In this document: positions 1-7,699 of the stretch, one piece after another
How the letters are laid out: each line of letters starts with the position of its first letter
Position numbering within the stretch: the stretch's first letter is position 1
DNA from: Xanthomarina arctica
GTDB lineage: Bacteria; Bacteroidota; Bacteroidia; Flavobacteriales; Flavobacteriaceae
Reading direction: 5' to 3'
DNA: 64,000 bases
NCBI RefSeq assembly: GCF_014638915.1
Contig: NZ_BMFQ01000003.1
Location: 310,001-374,000 of the forward strand
Made by a program: the position numbers and the translations under genes
Notes under the pieces: model-generated
Told to the model about the DNA's origin: nothing
Database searches by the model: none
What the model saw: the letters and a program-made list of their open reading frames with translations, nothing else

Positions 1-270
1 TTGGCTATTCTTTTTTTCCAAAATCTAACATGTTAACCTGTAGGATTTATTAAAGGAATGTTATGAATTGCTTCGTCTAATACCACAAACATAGGACAGG
101 TTTTTAATAAAAAATCAGATAAACCCATACTATACAGATGATTACCAAACTAATACACATTCTTAGATTTGAAATAACATGTGTTCAGGTACGTACTTCA
201 TTAGTTCCAAACTGTTCCTATCTGTTCCTAATTGTAGGTGCAAAATAATGGTAGCTTGGTTTTACAACTT

Positions 271-336
271 CATAGGAAAAGCATAGGAAAGGTATGGGAA
301 AGGTATTGGAAAGGCATGGGAAAGGGATTGGGGATT
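271..336 (+). repeat. Array of 11-bp direct repeats, locus A
   Basis: Six consecutive 11-bp units: CATAGGAAAAG, CATAGGAAAGG, TATGGGAAAGG, TATTGGAAAGG, CATGGGAAAGG and a degenerate GATTGGGGATT. The period is exact with no gap. It lies about 490 bp upstream of the small helix-turn-helix-like gene at 829. The same period, with different unit sequences, occurs upstream of the two related genes (27340-27383 and 40785-40839). One unit per helical turn fits binding sites for a small protein that stacks along one DNA face; that role is inferred. Confidence 0.85.
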
Positions 337-458
337 GACGATTTTTGATTGTTGATTGTTGATTTTTTCCGCCTCCGAAAATGCAACGGACCTGCCTTAG
401 TTCTCATTTGGGATAGGCCAACGGGCAGGGATTGGGGATTGGGGATTGGGTGGTTTTC

Positions 459-468
459 TTAGGTGCTA
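459..468 (-). promoter_or_regulatory. Shared 10-mer TAGCACCTAA, locus A
   Basis: Read on the minus strand this is TAGCACCTAA, the same 10-mer found at 27303-27312, and one mismatch from TAGTACCTAA at 40886-40895. All three lie upstream of one of the three related small genes and in the same orientation relative to that gene. A role as operator or processing site is a guess. Confidence 0.35.
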
Positions 469-828
469 TTTTAAAATTTATAAAACAAATAGGGTTATAT
501 AGATTTTAAAGCATAGGGTTTCAACAAAATGAATCTAAACTTCATTGTATTTATATATTCCATAAAAATTTAATAGGGAAGTCCTATTTTTTTGTGTCCA
601 ATTAGCAGCCTTTTATCCTGTAGGGGGTTTCTTTATTTTAATTTTATTAGACCATCATTTTCGTCTAAAAAGAAGCAATAAAAATGACTTTTCTTAAAAG
701 AAAGTTATAAGGTTATGAAATTGTTTTTTATTTATTAACTTATTGGTTGAAAACTAAATGAGGGCATTTAGTGGGTAATAATTCTAGCTATTCAAATTAG
801 GAAAACGGCTACTTAGTAAGGTTTAAAC

Positions 829-1065
829 ATGGACAGGTTGTTTCTAACAGTTAATGATATAGTTGTACTTAAAGGTGTATGCTATAAGACTGCCTGTAAA
901 ATTTTAAACAGCATTATTATTAAGTACGATTTACCCAAGGAACGAGAAATAAGTATGAAAGCTTTATGCGAATATTATCGAATTAGTGAAGAGAAAGCGA
1001 ACGCTATCCTAGACAAGAAAAACATTATTCCTACTAAAGCTATCACTATAATGGATTCGGCATAA
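829..1065 (+). CDS. Small helix-turn-helix-like protein, locus A
   Basis: This 78-residue protein has no name I recognise. It is homologous by eye to the proteins at 26741-26965 and 40190-40567. The shared pattern is a short N-terminal strand, an (S/N)-x-(D/E)-I helix start near residue 9, a Gly turn, a helix with T/S-A near residue 21, then a Val/Ile-Ser patch, an (F/L)C pair near residue 46 and an (I/L)(S/P) pair. That layout fits a compact DNA-binding domain. No promoter is clear. Unlike its relatives it has no glycan genes downstream in its own direction: a methyltransferase scrap and a MITE-like element follow at once, so this copy looks orphaned. The DNA-binding role is inferred from shape and from the repeat array upstream. 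Confidence 0.6.
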   Translation: MDRLFLTVNDIVVLKGVCYKTACKILNSIIIKYDLPKEREISMKALCEYYRISEEKANAILDKKNIIPTKAITIMDSA

Positions 1066-1159
1066 TTTTTTAGACTTATTTGCTGGTATGGGTGGTTTTA
1101 ACATGGATGTTATTAAGAGTCATCCTCCCTATTTTTGTTTTCGATATGTTATTGGATAA
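1064..1159 (+). pseudogene. Remnant of DNA cytosine-5 methyltransferase N-terminus
   Basis: In a frame shifted +1 from the preceding gene, translation gives N-FLDLFAGMGGF-NMDVIKSH and stops at 1157-1159. FLDLFAGMGGF matches the motif I (SAM-binding) consensus of C5-DNA methyltransferases, FxDLFAGxGGF. The residues after it do not continue the family, there is no start codon of its own in frame, and a stop codon lies just before it. The MITE-like element begins 22 bp later. It is probably the scrap of a restriction-modification or solitary methyltransferase gene destroyed by rearrangement. The motif is short, so chance resemblance is not excluded. Confidence 0.45.
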
Positions 1160-1180
1160 AATGCTCAAATTTTGTAGAGT

Positions 1181-1653
1181 GTCCCAACTGTCTTCAGAAA
1201 TAGTGAGCTACTGCATGAAGTTAATAGAGCAATAACAAACGGGAGTTGTAAACCAACTTTATGAACCTTCCAGGTATGTCTTAAGAAAAAAAGTGAACGT
1301 TACGTAGGGAAACGGAGAGAAATACGAAGTATTCACGCCTGCCCGACCGTAGCTTCTGCGAAGGCGGGAGTTCCATTTTATAATAATAATAATAATAATA
1401 ATAGCGCACGAGTAATCTTTTGGAAGGTTGGGACATTTCCTTAAACTGATTTAAAATAAACTTTTCTCATTCTTTTGTCTTGATACAAAAGAAACAAAAA
1501 ATCAAAACCGTTTTAAGGAAATCACTGCGTGACGTTCGCTTTTTTCTTTATATAAATCTGGAATTTCCATGTTGTTAGATTACAACTCCCGTTTGTTTCT
1601 ATCTTCTAAACATTATCTAGTAGCTCACTATTTCTGAAAACTGTTGGGATGAC
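1181..1653. mobile_element. MITE-like element with long imperfect inverted ends
   Basis: The left end (from GTCCCAACTG, through CAGAAATAGTGAGCTACT, to AACGGGAGTTGTAA near 1251) is the imperfect reverse complement of the right end (TTACAACTCCCGTTTGT near 1583 to the GGGATGAC at 1653). The match resumes inside: AAGAAAAAAAGTGAACGTTACGT near 1282 pairs with CACTGCGTGACGTTCGC near 1525. The core holds a (TAA)n microsatellite (about 1378-1403), the palindromic CTTTTGTCTTGATACAAAAG segment and a fragment of the dispersed CGCCTTCGCAGAAGCTACGG repeat. There is no transposase gene, so it would be non-autonomous. A solo copy of the right arm lies at 39782-39978. Confidence 0.7.
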
Positions 1654-1702
1654 TAGGAAGTTTTGGAGTTTTAAACAAATTACATTAAAAAAAGACTAAG
1701 CT

Positions 1703-1773
1703 GGCTCCCCTCTTTAGTTAAAGAGGGGAATGAATTTACCGAAGTGCAACGGAGGTGAAGAAAGGGGAGTTTG
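1703..1773. repeat. Solo half copy of hairpin repeat
   Basis: This is the 5' half of the repeat that forms the array at 41.9-45.5 kb: GGCTC, then the arms CCCCTCTTT and AAAGAGGGG around AGTT, then AATGAATTTACCGAAGTGC and GGGGAGTTTG. The stem carries T/A where most array copies carry C/G, so pairing is kept. It sits just beyond the last gene of cassette 1 and might help end its transcription, although the nearest T-run on the minus strand is some distance away. Confidence 0.8.
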
Positions 1774-1803
1774 AAAACGTTTAGTGACTGTACGAGAAGA
1801 AAA

Positions 1804-2814
1804 TCAAGATAAAACCTCAAACCACTTCTCCTTAACAACCTCCCAATCAAAAGCCTCCACTTTTTTTCTAGCGTTTAAAGTCATAACTTGAGTAGCTTCT
1901 GGATGAGAAATAAGTTGCTTGATGGCTTCCACAAAAACCTCAACATTGTTTGGAGGAACTAAAAGGCCATCTGTTTTATGATCTATTAAATAAGGTAAAC
2001 CGCCCACATTGGTAGAAACAACAGGCAAGCCCAATGCCATAGCTTCTATAACACTTACGGGCATGTTATCAAAATTGGTGGTGTTTATAAAGATGTTGTA
2101 GTCTTTGGCAAGGGCTATCCATTCTTCTTTAGGAAGTTTTCCCGTAAAGGTTACGGAAACCTTTAAACTGCTGGCTAGTTGTTTGACAGTTTCTAAAGAC
2201 CCATCGCTATCTGGTCCTACCATACACAAACTAGCAGCAATGCCTTGATCTTGTAATGCTTTTAAAACTTTTACAGCTAATTCTGGATTATAAATACTAG
2301 AAAAAGACCGCACCCATAACAGCTTCACCTCATCTAACGTCTTTTCTTGAAAAATGTAGTGTTCTAGTTCTAAGCTATTAGGAATATAATGGATATTTTG
2401 ATAGCCTTCCTCTTCAAAGGCCTCCTTTAACCATAGAGAAGGAGACACCAATTTATACCCGTTTTTAAAAATGGCTTGAGAGAGTTTTGGGCTGTTTTTT
2501 AAACGCTGGGGTAAATTTCCCCCATGAAGGACTGGTATATAGGGCAACCCTAAAACACGGCATAACTGACTTACCAAAAGCGCATAATAAAAATTCTGGG
2601 TGCTGTAGGTATCTATCAACACCACATCCGTTCTTTTTCTTTGGCTAAAGCAAGTCCAAAGCATATCCAACAGTCTTGCTATTTTGTTCGCCTTAGAAGA
2701 AGCATAAGTAAGGTTATATCCCTCCTGCTCCAACTTAGGCCCTACAATACCAATAGCAGAAATATTAGATGTCTGTTGTTTTAAGTTGTTTCCTATGTAT
2801 AGGACGTTTTTCAT
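1804..2814 (-). CDS. Glycosyltransferase family 4
   Basis: This 336-residue protein has the GT4 (GT-B fold) layout: an N-terminal half with an HGG at about 97-99 and the IPNSLE hinge at 144-149, then the nucleotide-sugar half with GKLPKEEW and the SVIEAMALGLPVVS motif (Glu257, second acid of the EX7E signature). It should be a retaining enzyme adding one sugar to the lipid-linked repeat at the inner membrane. Its start overlaps the upstream Wzy-like gene by 50 bp, pointing to coupled translation. It is the last gene of cassette 1. Donor and acceptor cannot be told from sequence. Confidence 0.9.
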   Translation of the reverse strand: MKNVLYIGNNLKQQTSNISAIGIVGPKLEQEGYNLTYASSKANKIARLLDMLWTCFSQRKRTDVVLIDTYSTQNFYYALLVSQLCRVLGLPYIPVLHGGNLPQRLKNSPKLSQAIFKNGYKLVSPSLWLKEAFEEEGYQNIHYIPNSLELEHYIFQEKTLDEVKLLWVRSFSSIYNPELAVKVLKALQDQGIAASLCMVGPDSDGSLETVKQLASSLKVSVTFTGKLPKEEWIALAKDYNIFINTTNFDNMPVSVIEAMALGLPVVSTNVGGLPYLIDHKTDGLLVPPNNVEVFVEAIKQLISHPEATQVMTLNARKKVEAFDWEVVKEKWFEVLS

Positions 2815-4129
2815 TGGTTACGTTTAATAAGGCTAAAGCATATATAAATGAGGGCATAGCTATTCGAAGACCAGAGTGATTAATGGTAGCAAACCAAATA
2901 CAAAGAAAAGCATAAAAATACACATTCCTTTTATTTTGCGTCCGGTAATATAAAGGCTTAAAAATTAGAATGATTAATATAACTACTCCAAACAGACCAT
3001 GTTCGGCCAAGAGTCTACTGATTTCGTTATGAGATGTTAAGCCTTGTCCTTCTAATTCTATACGTTGATCTTTAGCCCGACTAGAGCCAATACCAAAAAC
3101 AGGACTAGATAGAAAACCTTCTAATTCATTCATAAACAAATCACCTCGCCCAGTAGAGACATCTGCCTTTTCTCTCCCTAAAGAGTCCTGATTAGCATAA
3201 CGCTTATCAAGCATCCCATTGGTTTGAGTGGAGGAATAGAGCCAAATTGCAAAAACCCCAAAACAAAACAAAGCAAATAACTGAATGAGCTCATTTCGTT
3301 TGCGCCTATTCACTACGCCATAATAAATAACGACAAAAGCTGTAATTCCAATAATAGCTGTAAAAATCCCTCCACGGCTTAAAGTTACCAAAGCCCTAAA
3401 AGTCATGATGCCAAAAAGACCTAAATTTAAAATCTTTAGCGCCATGGTAGGAGATTTAGTAAAAAACCGTACTGCTAGTATAAACATGCCCATACCAAAA
3501 ACCGTTGCTACTTGATTGGACCCAAAGCCACCTGCCGCTGCAGAATTTGAGGCTGTATTTGTTATAATTTCTTTAACATCTGGGGTGTAAAAGAAATTAT
3601 AACTCACATGAGCTATCAGCGGCAACAAAACAAATAATAAAATGGTATTCAATTGCTTTGAAGTCACTTTTTTATCATAACTATATAGGGCTGCAATCCC
3701 TAAACAAACGGGACCACTTAGAACAAAAGCAATATTCGTTCTAAAATTCGCATCAAAACTCAGGGTTGTGGAGGCCACAAAGATAGAAGGTACCAAAAAC
3801 ATCAAGTAGATAAAATAGGGATAGGCTTTTCCAGAAATACCTTTATAAAACATGCCTATCAACATAAATAGAATCACTAAATACTTTCCTGCCTCATAGG
3901 ATATAGATCCGTGAGTCGTTCTTAAAAACACTTCAGCACCCACAAAGTAGGCACAGGCTTTTAAAACTTCATAAGTTTTATATTTATCGACAACCGTAAT
4001 AATACGGTACATAAAATAAAAAAAAGCTGCAAAAAAATAAACTTTGGCTAAGGTTTCATTAAAATAAATCAACATCCCAATAACTGCATGTAAGCCAATG
4101 GCACTGATGTAGGTAATATTGGTTTTCAA
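2765..4129 (-). CDS. O-antigen polymerase/ligase family membrane protein
   Basis: This 454-residue protein is very hydrophobic, with about ten or more membrane segments. It has Wzy_C/O-antigen-ligase hallmarks: SRGG at 251-254 leading into a membrane helix, a large soluble loop (about 300-370) and SHNEISRLLAEHG near 366-378 before the last helices. Such proteins polymerise lipid-linked repeat units (Wzy) or ligate glycans to lipid A core (WaaL); sequence alone does not separate these. As the only such gene in a cassette full of transferases, with Wza and Wzc encoded at 47-50 kb, Wzy is the better guess. Confidence 0.8.
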   Translation of the reverse strand: MKTNITYISAIGLHAVIGMLIYFNETLAKVYFFAAFFYFMYRIITVVDKYKTYEVLKACAYFVGAEVFLRTTHGSISYEAGKYLVILFMLIGMFYKGISGKAYPYFIYLMFLVPSIFVASTTLSFDANFRTNIAFVLSGPVCLGIAALYSYDKKVTSKQLNTILLFVLLPLIAHVSYNFFYTPDVKEIITNTASNSAAAGGFGSNQVATVFGMGMFILAVRFFTKSPTMALKILNLGLFGIMTFRALVTLSRGGIFTAIIGITAFVVIYYGVVNRRKRNELIQLFALFCFGVFAIWLYSSTQTNGMLDKRYANQDSLGREKADVSTGRGDLFMNELEGFLSSPVFGIGSSRAKDQRIELEGQGLTSHNEISRLLAEHGLFGVVILIILIFKPLYYRTQNKRNVYFYAFLCIWFATINHSGLRIAMPSFIYALALLNVTNEKRPIHRKQLKTTDI

Positions 4130-4208
4130 GGTGTTTTATTAAATATTAATCGGCTTGTAAGTTACTATAAAATTGCTCATTTATAGAATATAATACCCGA
4201 AGGAGTTT

Positions 4209-5015
4209 CTATGAAAATATTTTTTTATAATCGTCTATTGGGAATTTGTAATGATAGCTTTTACCAGAAAGATAGACAAAAAAATGGATGATAAAAACGG
4301 GCACATGAGGCCTAGCCATATTTAAATAGCGATCGTAGGTTTTGTTGCGATATTCACATATTAAAAAAGGGGTGATATCGGAATTTAAGTAATTTTTTCT
4401 TAGTTGGGAATCTTCAATGGTCTTGCCTTCAATAAAACAATAACTACTTACGGTTTGTCCCATGCGGGATAAGTGGTAAAGTTCAAGAACCGAGAGAGGT
4501 TCTTTTTGCTCATTATAAAGTAACATGCCCCAAGAGGGATCTATCATGACCCATTTGTTTAATTCTTTAATAAAAACTTCATTAAAGGAATGTCCCCCAT
4601 TAGCGCGGTTAAAAGGAGCGCTCGTGGTTCCCCATTCTCTTACTTTCAGGTCGTTAATCACACAAAAATTATTAAAAATCTGCGCCATATCGCTACAAAC
4701 CCCTCCTTTACCATAAACCATGGTTTCCAGTGCTTTAGCTGAAGGCTCACTTAAGCCGGGCCCCACCTTGGTATGTTTACATAACCATGTCGATAATTGA
4801 ATGATGACTTCTAAATCTGAGTCTGGTTTTCCCTGCTCGAAAATCTTGGAATTTATATCATAAAAGTACTTAGGAATCTCCTTTTTATTGTTCCAGTCGT
4901 TATAAGAAATCGATGAGATAGCATCCTCATTAGAGTTCTTAGACAATAACCGAAAGCGGCTCATATACAGAAAAGGATGTCGCTTTAAAGTCCAGCGTAT
5001 TTTTTTAAGTAGCAT
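4209..5015 (-). CDS. Transglutaminase-like domain protein
   Basis: This 268-residue protein carries the transglutaminase/papain-like core: Cys107 in GGVCSDMA, His142 in GGHSFNEVF and Asp159 in WVMIDPSWG, giving an intact Cys-His-Asp triad. There is no signal peptide or clear membrane segment. Such domains hydrolyse or transfer amide bonds. In a polysaccharide cassette the substrate is unknown; an amide-linked amino acid on a uronic acid or amino sugar is a possibility, given the asparagine-synthetase-like neighbours. About 190 bp of AT-rich DNA separates it from the upstream gene, so it may have its own promoter. Confidence 0.75.
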   Translation of the reverse strand: MLLKKIRWTLKRHPFLYMSRFRLLSKNSNEDAISSISYNDWNNKKEIPKYFYDINSKIFEQGKPDSDLEVIIQLSTWLCKHTKVGPGLSEPSAKALETMVYGKGGVCSDMAQIFNNFCVINDLKVREWGTTSAPFNRANGGHSFNEVFIKELNKWVMIDPSWGMLLYNEQKEPLSVLELYHLSRMGQTVSSYCFIEGKTIEDSQLRKNYLNSDITPFLICEYRNKTYDRYLNMARPHVPVFIIHFFVYLSGKSYHYKFPIDDYKKIFS

Positions 5016-5202
5016 TAATAAAATTGCAAGGTATTAGTGTGGGATAAAAATATCATTTTTTTTTTAATAGATACCGCTTATTTAAAAAAATACCGCATTA
5101 TAAAAGAATAATCACTTTTATTTTTAAAAAATAGGATAAAATTAGCTATTTTAAAGCAAAATAACGAAACGTTTTTAAATTAAATAACACGCCTTCCAAC
5201 CC

Positions 5203-6336
5203 CTATAATGAATTGATAATTTCTGTTTTAATACGATGAATATAATTATTAAAACTAAATTTTTCAACTACAGGTCTTTGATTGTCCAAGATCGTCTGAT
5301 ATTGATTATAATCTATGCCCCACAAGTTTCTAATTGCGAGTCTTAAATTCTCACTTGTTGCTTCGTCCAAACACATACCCGTTTCCATATCCTTAATGTA
5401 CTGCCCTATAGACGAAATACTGGATACTATTGGAAGACATCCAAAATTCATAGACTCAGCAATCACTTTTGGAAACCCTTCAGATGCTGTTGTTGGCATT
5501 AAAAAGACCTGACTTTCTTTATAAATATTAAATACCTGTGCTCTTGATAATCCGCCATGAAAAATAAAATGCACCCCAGATTCTTCCGTAAGAGATTTAA
5601 AATAGGGTAATTCAGGGCCATCTCCTACCAAATGCACTACTTTAATCAAGCTCTTTTCTTCAACAGAAAGACCTGTTATAGCATGAATAATGCGTTCCAC
5701 GCCTTTCGGTTTTTCTAGGCGTCCAACAAAACAAAAGGTCAATGCACCTTTAAGTGTTTTTTGTTTAGCTAGAAGCCTCCCTTCTATTAATTCATCTTCA
5801 GTTAAACACGGATTCTCAAAGGTCAAACAGTGTTTGGGTTGGCTCTCCCAAGCGCCATTGATAGTCACTTTCCGCGACTGCTTTTTTAGCATCCAACGTT
5901 GCAAGCCATAACCTAGAGGTGGATTCTCTTGGTTCCAATTCCCGGCATATTTAAACCAGCCAGGAGTTTTCACACAAAGAGTTAAAAAAGGAATCACATA
6001 GACCCCAATCCCTGTTGGACCTCTAAATTGAAAGCAATCCACTTTTTTTAGAGTCGCATTTATAATTTGTAAAACGTTTGGAGCTTTCCAAAGAAGTTGC
6101 AGTTTCGCTCCCAGTGTACTACCTCCTAAAGCCGGTAAAGAAATAAAAACAATACGATCAGAAAGATATGGCAAAGCACTAGCTGGCGCTTCTGTATCGT
6201 GAAACATGGCAATGTGGTAAATAGTGTCAAAGGCATCTAATAAATGATTCAACTCTGTAACCGTAGGACCCCAACCCACAAGTTTTCCCTCTGGGGTTCT
6301 ATAATGTTCTGTATGCGAAATAATTGCTAATTTCAT
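5203..6336 (-). CDS. Glycosyltransferase family 4
   Basis: This 377-residue protein is of GT4 type. The C-terminal half has FCFVGRLEKPKGVERII (the usual start of the donor-binding domain), FHGGLSRAQVF and TASEGFPKVIAESMNFG, which supplies the EX7E acids. The N-terminal half is more divergent and Trp-rich around 137-165. It lies 2 bp downstream of the stop of the next upstream gene, so the two are co-translated. The specific linkage is unknown. Confidence 0.88.
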   Translation of the reverse strand: MKLAIISHTEHYRTPEGKLVGWGPTVTELNHLLDAFDTIYHIAMFHDTEAPASALPYLSDRIVFISLPALGGSTLGAKLQLLWKAPNVLQIINATLKKVDCFQFRGPTGIGVYVIPFLTLCVKTPGWFKYAGNWNQENPPLGYGLQRWMLKKQSRKVTINGAWESQPKHCLTFENPCLTEDELIEGRLLAKQKTLKGALTFCFVGRLEKPKGVERIIHAITGLSVEEKSLIKVVHLVGDGPELPYFKSLTEESGVHFIFHGGLSRAQVFNIYKESQVFLMPTTASEGFPKVIAESMNFGCLPIVSSISSIGQYIKDMETGMCLDEATSENLRLAIRNLWGIDYNQYQTILDNQRPVVEKFSFNNYIHRIKTEIINSL

Positions 6337-6338
6337 TG

Positions 6339-7439
6339 TTATGCCTCAATTTCCTTTATATACCGTTTAATAATATCATCCCAAGAATGTTTCTTTGCCC
6401 AAGCTATGGCTTCTTTTTTATATACATCGGGAGTCTCTAAAATAGATTTTAGTGCTTTTTCGAATTCTGAAACACAATCTCGAGAGACCAGAAATCCAGA
6501 TTTTCCATTTAAAATAGCGTCTTCTATCCCACAGTTTTTAGAGCCAATACTAGGAATCCCTAAAGCATTGGCTTCCAGAATAGCAATCCCAAAGCCTTCC
6601 ACATCTCCAGTGGTGCTTTCTGTGCTTAGCATGACAAAAACATCCGTCGCTAAAAGAACTTCTTTTAAGGTCTTGGCATCAACAGCGCCATGAAACGTAA
6701 CATGAGAATCCACACCCAAGGTTTTAGCTTGTTCTAGAAAATCGTCTGCTTCGGTTGGAATGCCTACACAATGATACTGCAGTTCTGGGAAGCTTTTTAA
6801 AAGTACTGGAAGTTGTTTAATAACCTGCAACTGTCCTTTTCTAGTACTCACGCGCCCCACCGTTGTTAAAACGGGATTCCCTTTTAAAGAGGCCTTTATT
6901 AAACCTCCTATTTGCCATTGCTCTAACTCAATGCCATTTGGAATCACGGTAACTACCTTGTTTAAATCACTCACCAAGTGTTTGGTATAATTAGAAACAG
7001 CTACAATGCAATCAAATCGTTTTAGTGAAATATCTACAGCTTTTTTTAAGCTAGCCGATTTAAAATTCACTTCTGTTCCGTGAATCACAGCCATTGTAGG
7101 CCTTTTAAAGAGATTCGAACAAAAAGCCACGTTCCACAAGGAAAATTTCCCAGTAGCTATTACATAGTCCGCTTTTTTAAAGGCTTTTAGTGTTTTAGAA
7201 ATCCGATTGAGATACATCCCAACCCTTAGTCTTTGCAAAGGGATGCGCCGCACTTGAAATGGCAGGCCGGCATCAAAAGCAATTTCATCTTCATTCAATA
7301 CATCTCGTTGATCGGCAATAACGGATACCACATAATCATTCTTTGACAAATAAAGTGCCAAATAATAAGCATGATTCCCAATCCCACCTGGTTGAGGTGG
7401 GAATTCGGAGGTTACTATTAAGATGTTTTTGTTGTTCAA
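6339..7439 (-). CDS. Glycosyltransferase family 4
   Basis: This 366-residue GT4 protein opens with NILIVTSEFPPQPGGIGNHA, the classic glycine-rich acceptor-side loop, and has VIPNGIELEQW, TVGRVSTRKGQ and STTGDVEGFGIAILEANALG (EX7E). It should be cytoplasmic or peripheral to the membrane and add one sugar in repeat-unit assembly. The region upstream (7440-7699) holds a hairpin repeat instead of a tight gene junction, so a promoter or transcript end may lie there. Confidence 0.9.
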   Translation of the reverse strand: MNNKNILIVTSEFPPQPGGIGNHAYYLALYLSKNDYVVSVIADQRDVLNEDEIAFDAGLPFQVRRIPLQRLRVGMYLNRISKTLKAFKKADYVIATGKFSLWNVAFCSNLFKRPTMAVIHGTEVNFKSASLKKAVDISLKRFDCIVAVSNYTKHLVSDLNKVVTVIPNGIELEQWQIGGLIKASLKGNPVLTTVGRVSTRKGQLQVIKQLPVLLKSFPELQYHCVGIPTEADDFLEQAKTLGVDSHVTFHGAVDAKTLKEVLLATDVFVMLSTESTTGDVEGFGIAILEANALGIPSIGSKNCGIEDAILNGKSGFLVSRDCVSEFEKALKSILETPDVYKKEAIAWAKKHSWDDIIKRYIKEIEA

Positions 7440-7518
7440 TATTTGTTGTTTGTGGTTTAGTTTTTTAATCTTACGTTGTAATTTTTTGTTTCGATTTGAA
7501 CTTCAGCTTCAATATCTT

Positions 7519-7684
7519 GGCTCCCCTCTTTAGTTAAAGAGGGGAATGAATTTACCGTAGTGCAACAGAGGTAAAGAAAGGGGAGTTTGCAAACTCTAAT
7601 TATGTTATTGTTTTGCAAACCCTCCGTCTAGCCCTCCTTCCGTCGGCCTAGCCACCTCCCTTTAACTAAAGTGATGAGCTGGTT
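7519..7684. repeat. Hairpin repeat inside cassette 1
   Basis: This is a near-complete copy of the repeat unit of the 41.9-45.5 kb array: GGCTC plus arms CCCCTCTTT and AAAGAGGGG, the body TGAATTTACCGTAGTGC, GGGGAGTTTG, then CCCTCCGTCTAGCCCTCC and a terminal CCCTTTAACTAAAG. The terminal hairpin is decayed (AAAGTGATGAGC in place of AAAGGGCGGAGC). It occupies most of the 260-bp gap between two glycosyltransferase genes, the only such element inside cassette 1. Confidence 0.85.
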
Positions 7685-7699
7685 TTATAATGTTTATTA

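Larger units (their letters stand above)
1..828. other. Left intergenic stretch, no gene seen
   Basis: I find no convincing coding region on either strand. It contains a pair of CTGTTCCTA repeats 10 bp apart (about 212-230), the 11-bp repeat array at 271-336, a run of GATTGGGG/TTGATTG-type simple sequence (about 326-455), a TTAGGTGCTA motif at 459-468, and AT-rich DNA leading to the small gene at 829. By analogy with the related loci near 27 and 41 kb, a divergent gene would be expected on the minus strand left of position 1; nothing in the window confirms it. Confidence 0.6.

Noticed and set aside
1703-1773. Terminator at the end of cassette 1
   Set aside because: The hairpin is strong, but on the minus strand the T-run comes only some 15 bases later, so it is listed as a repeat rather than as an intrinsic terminator.
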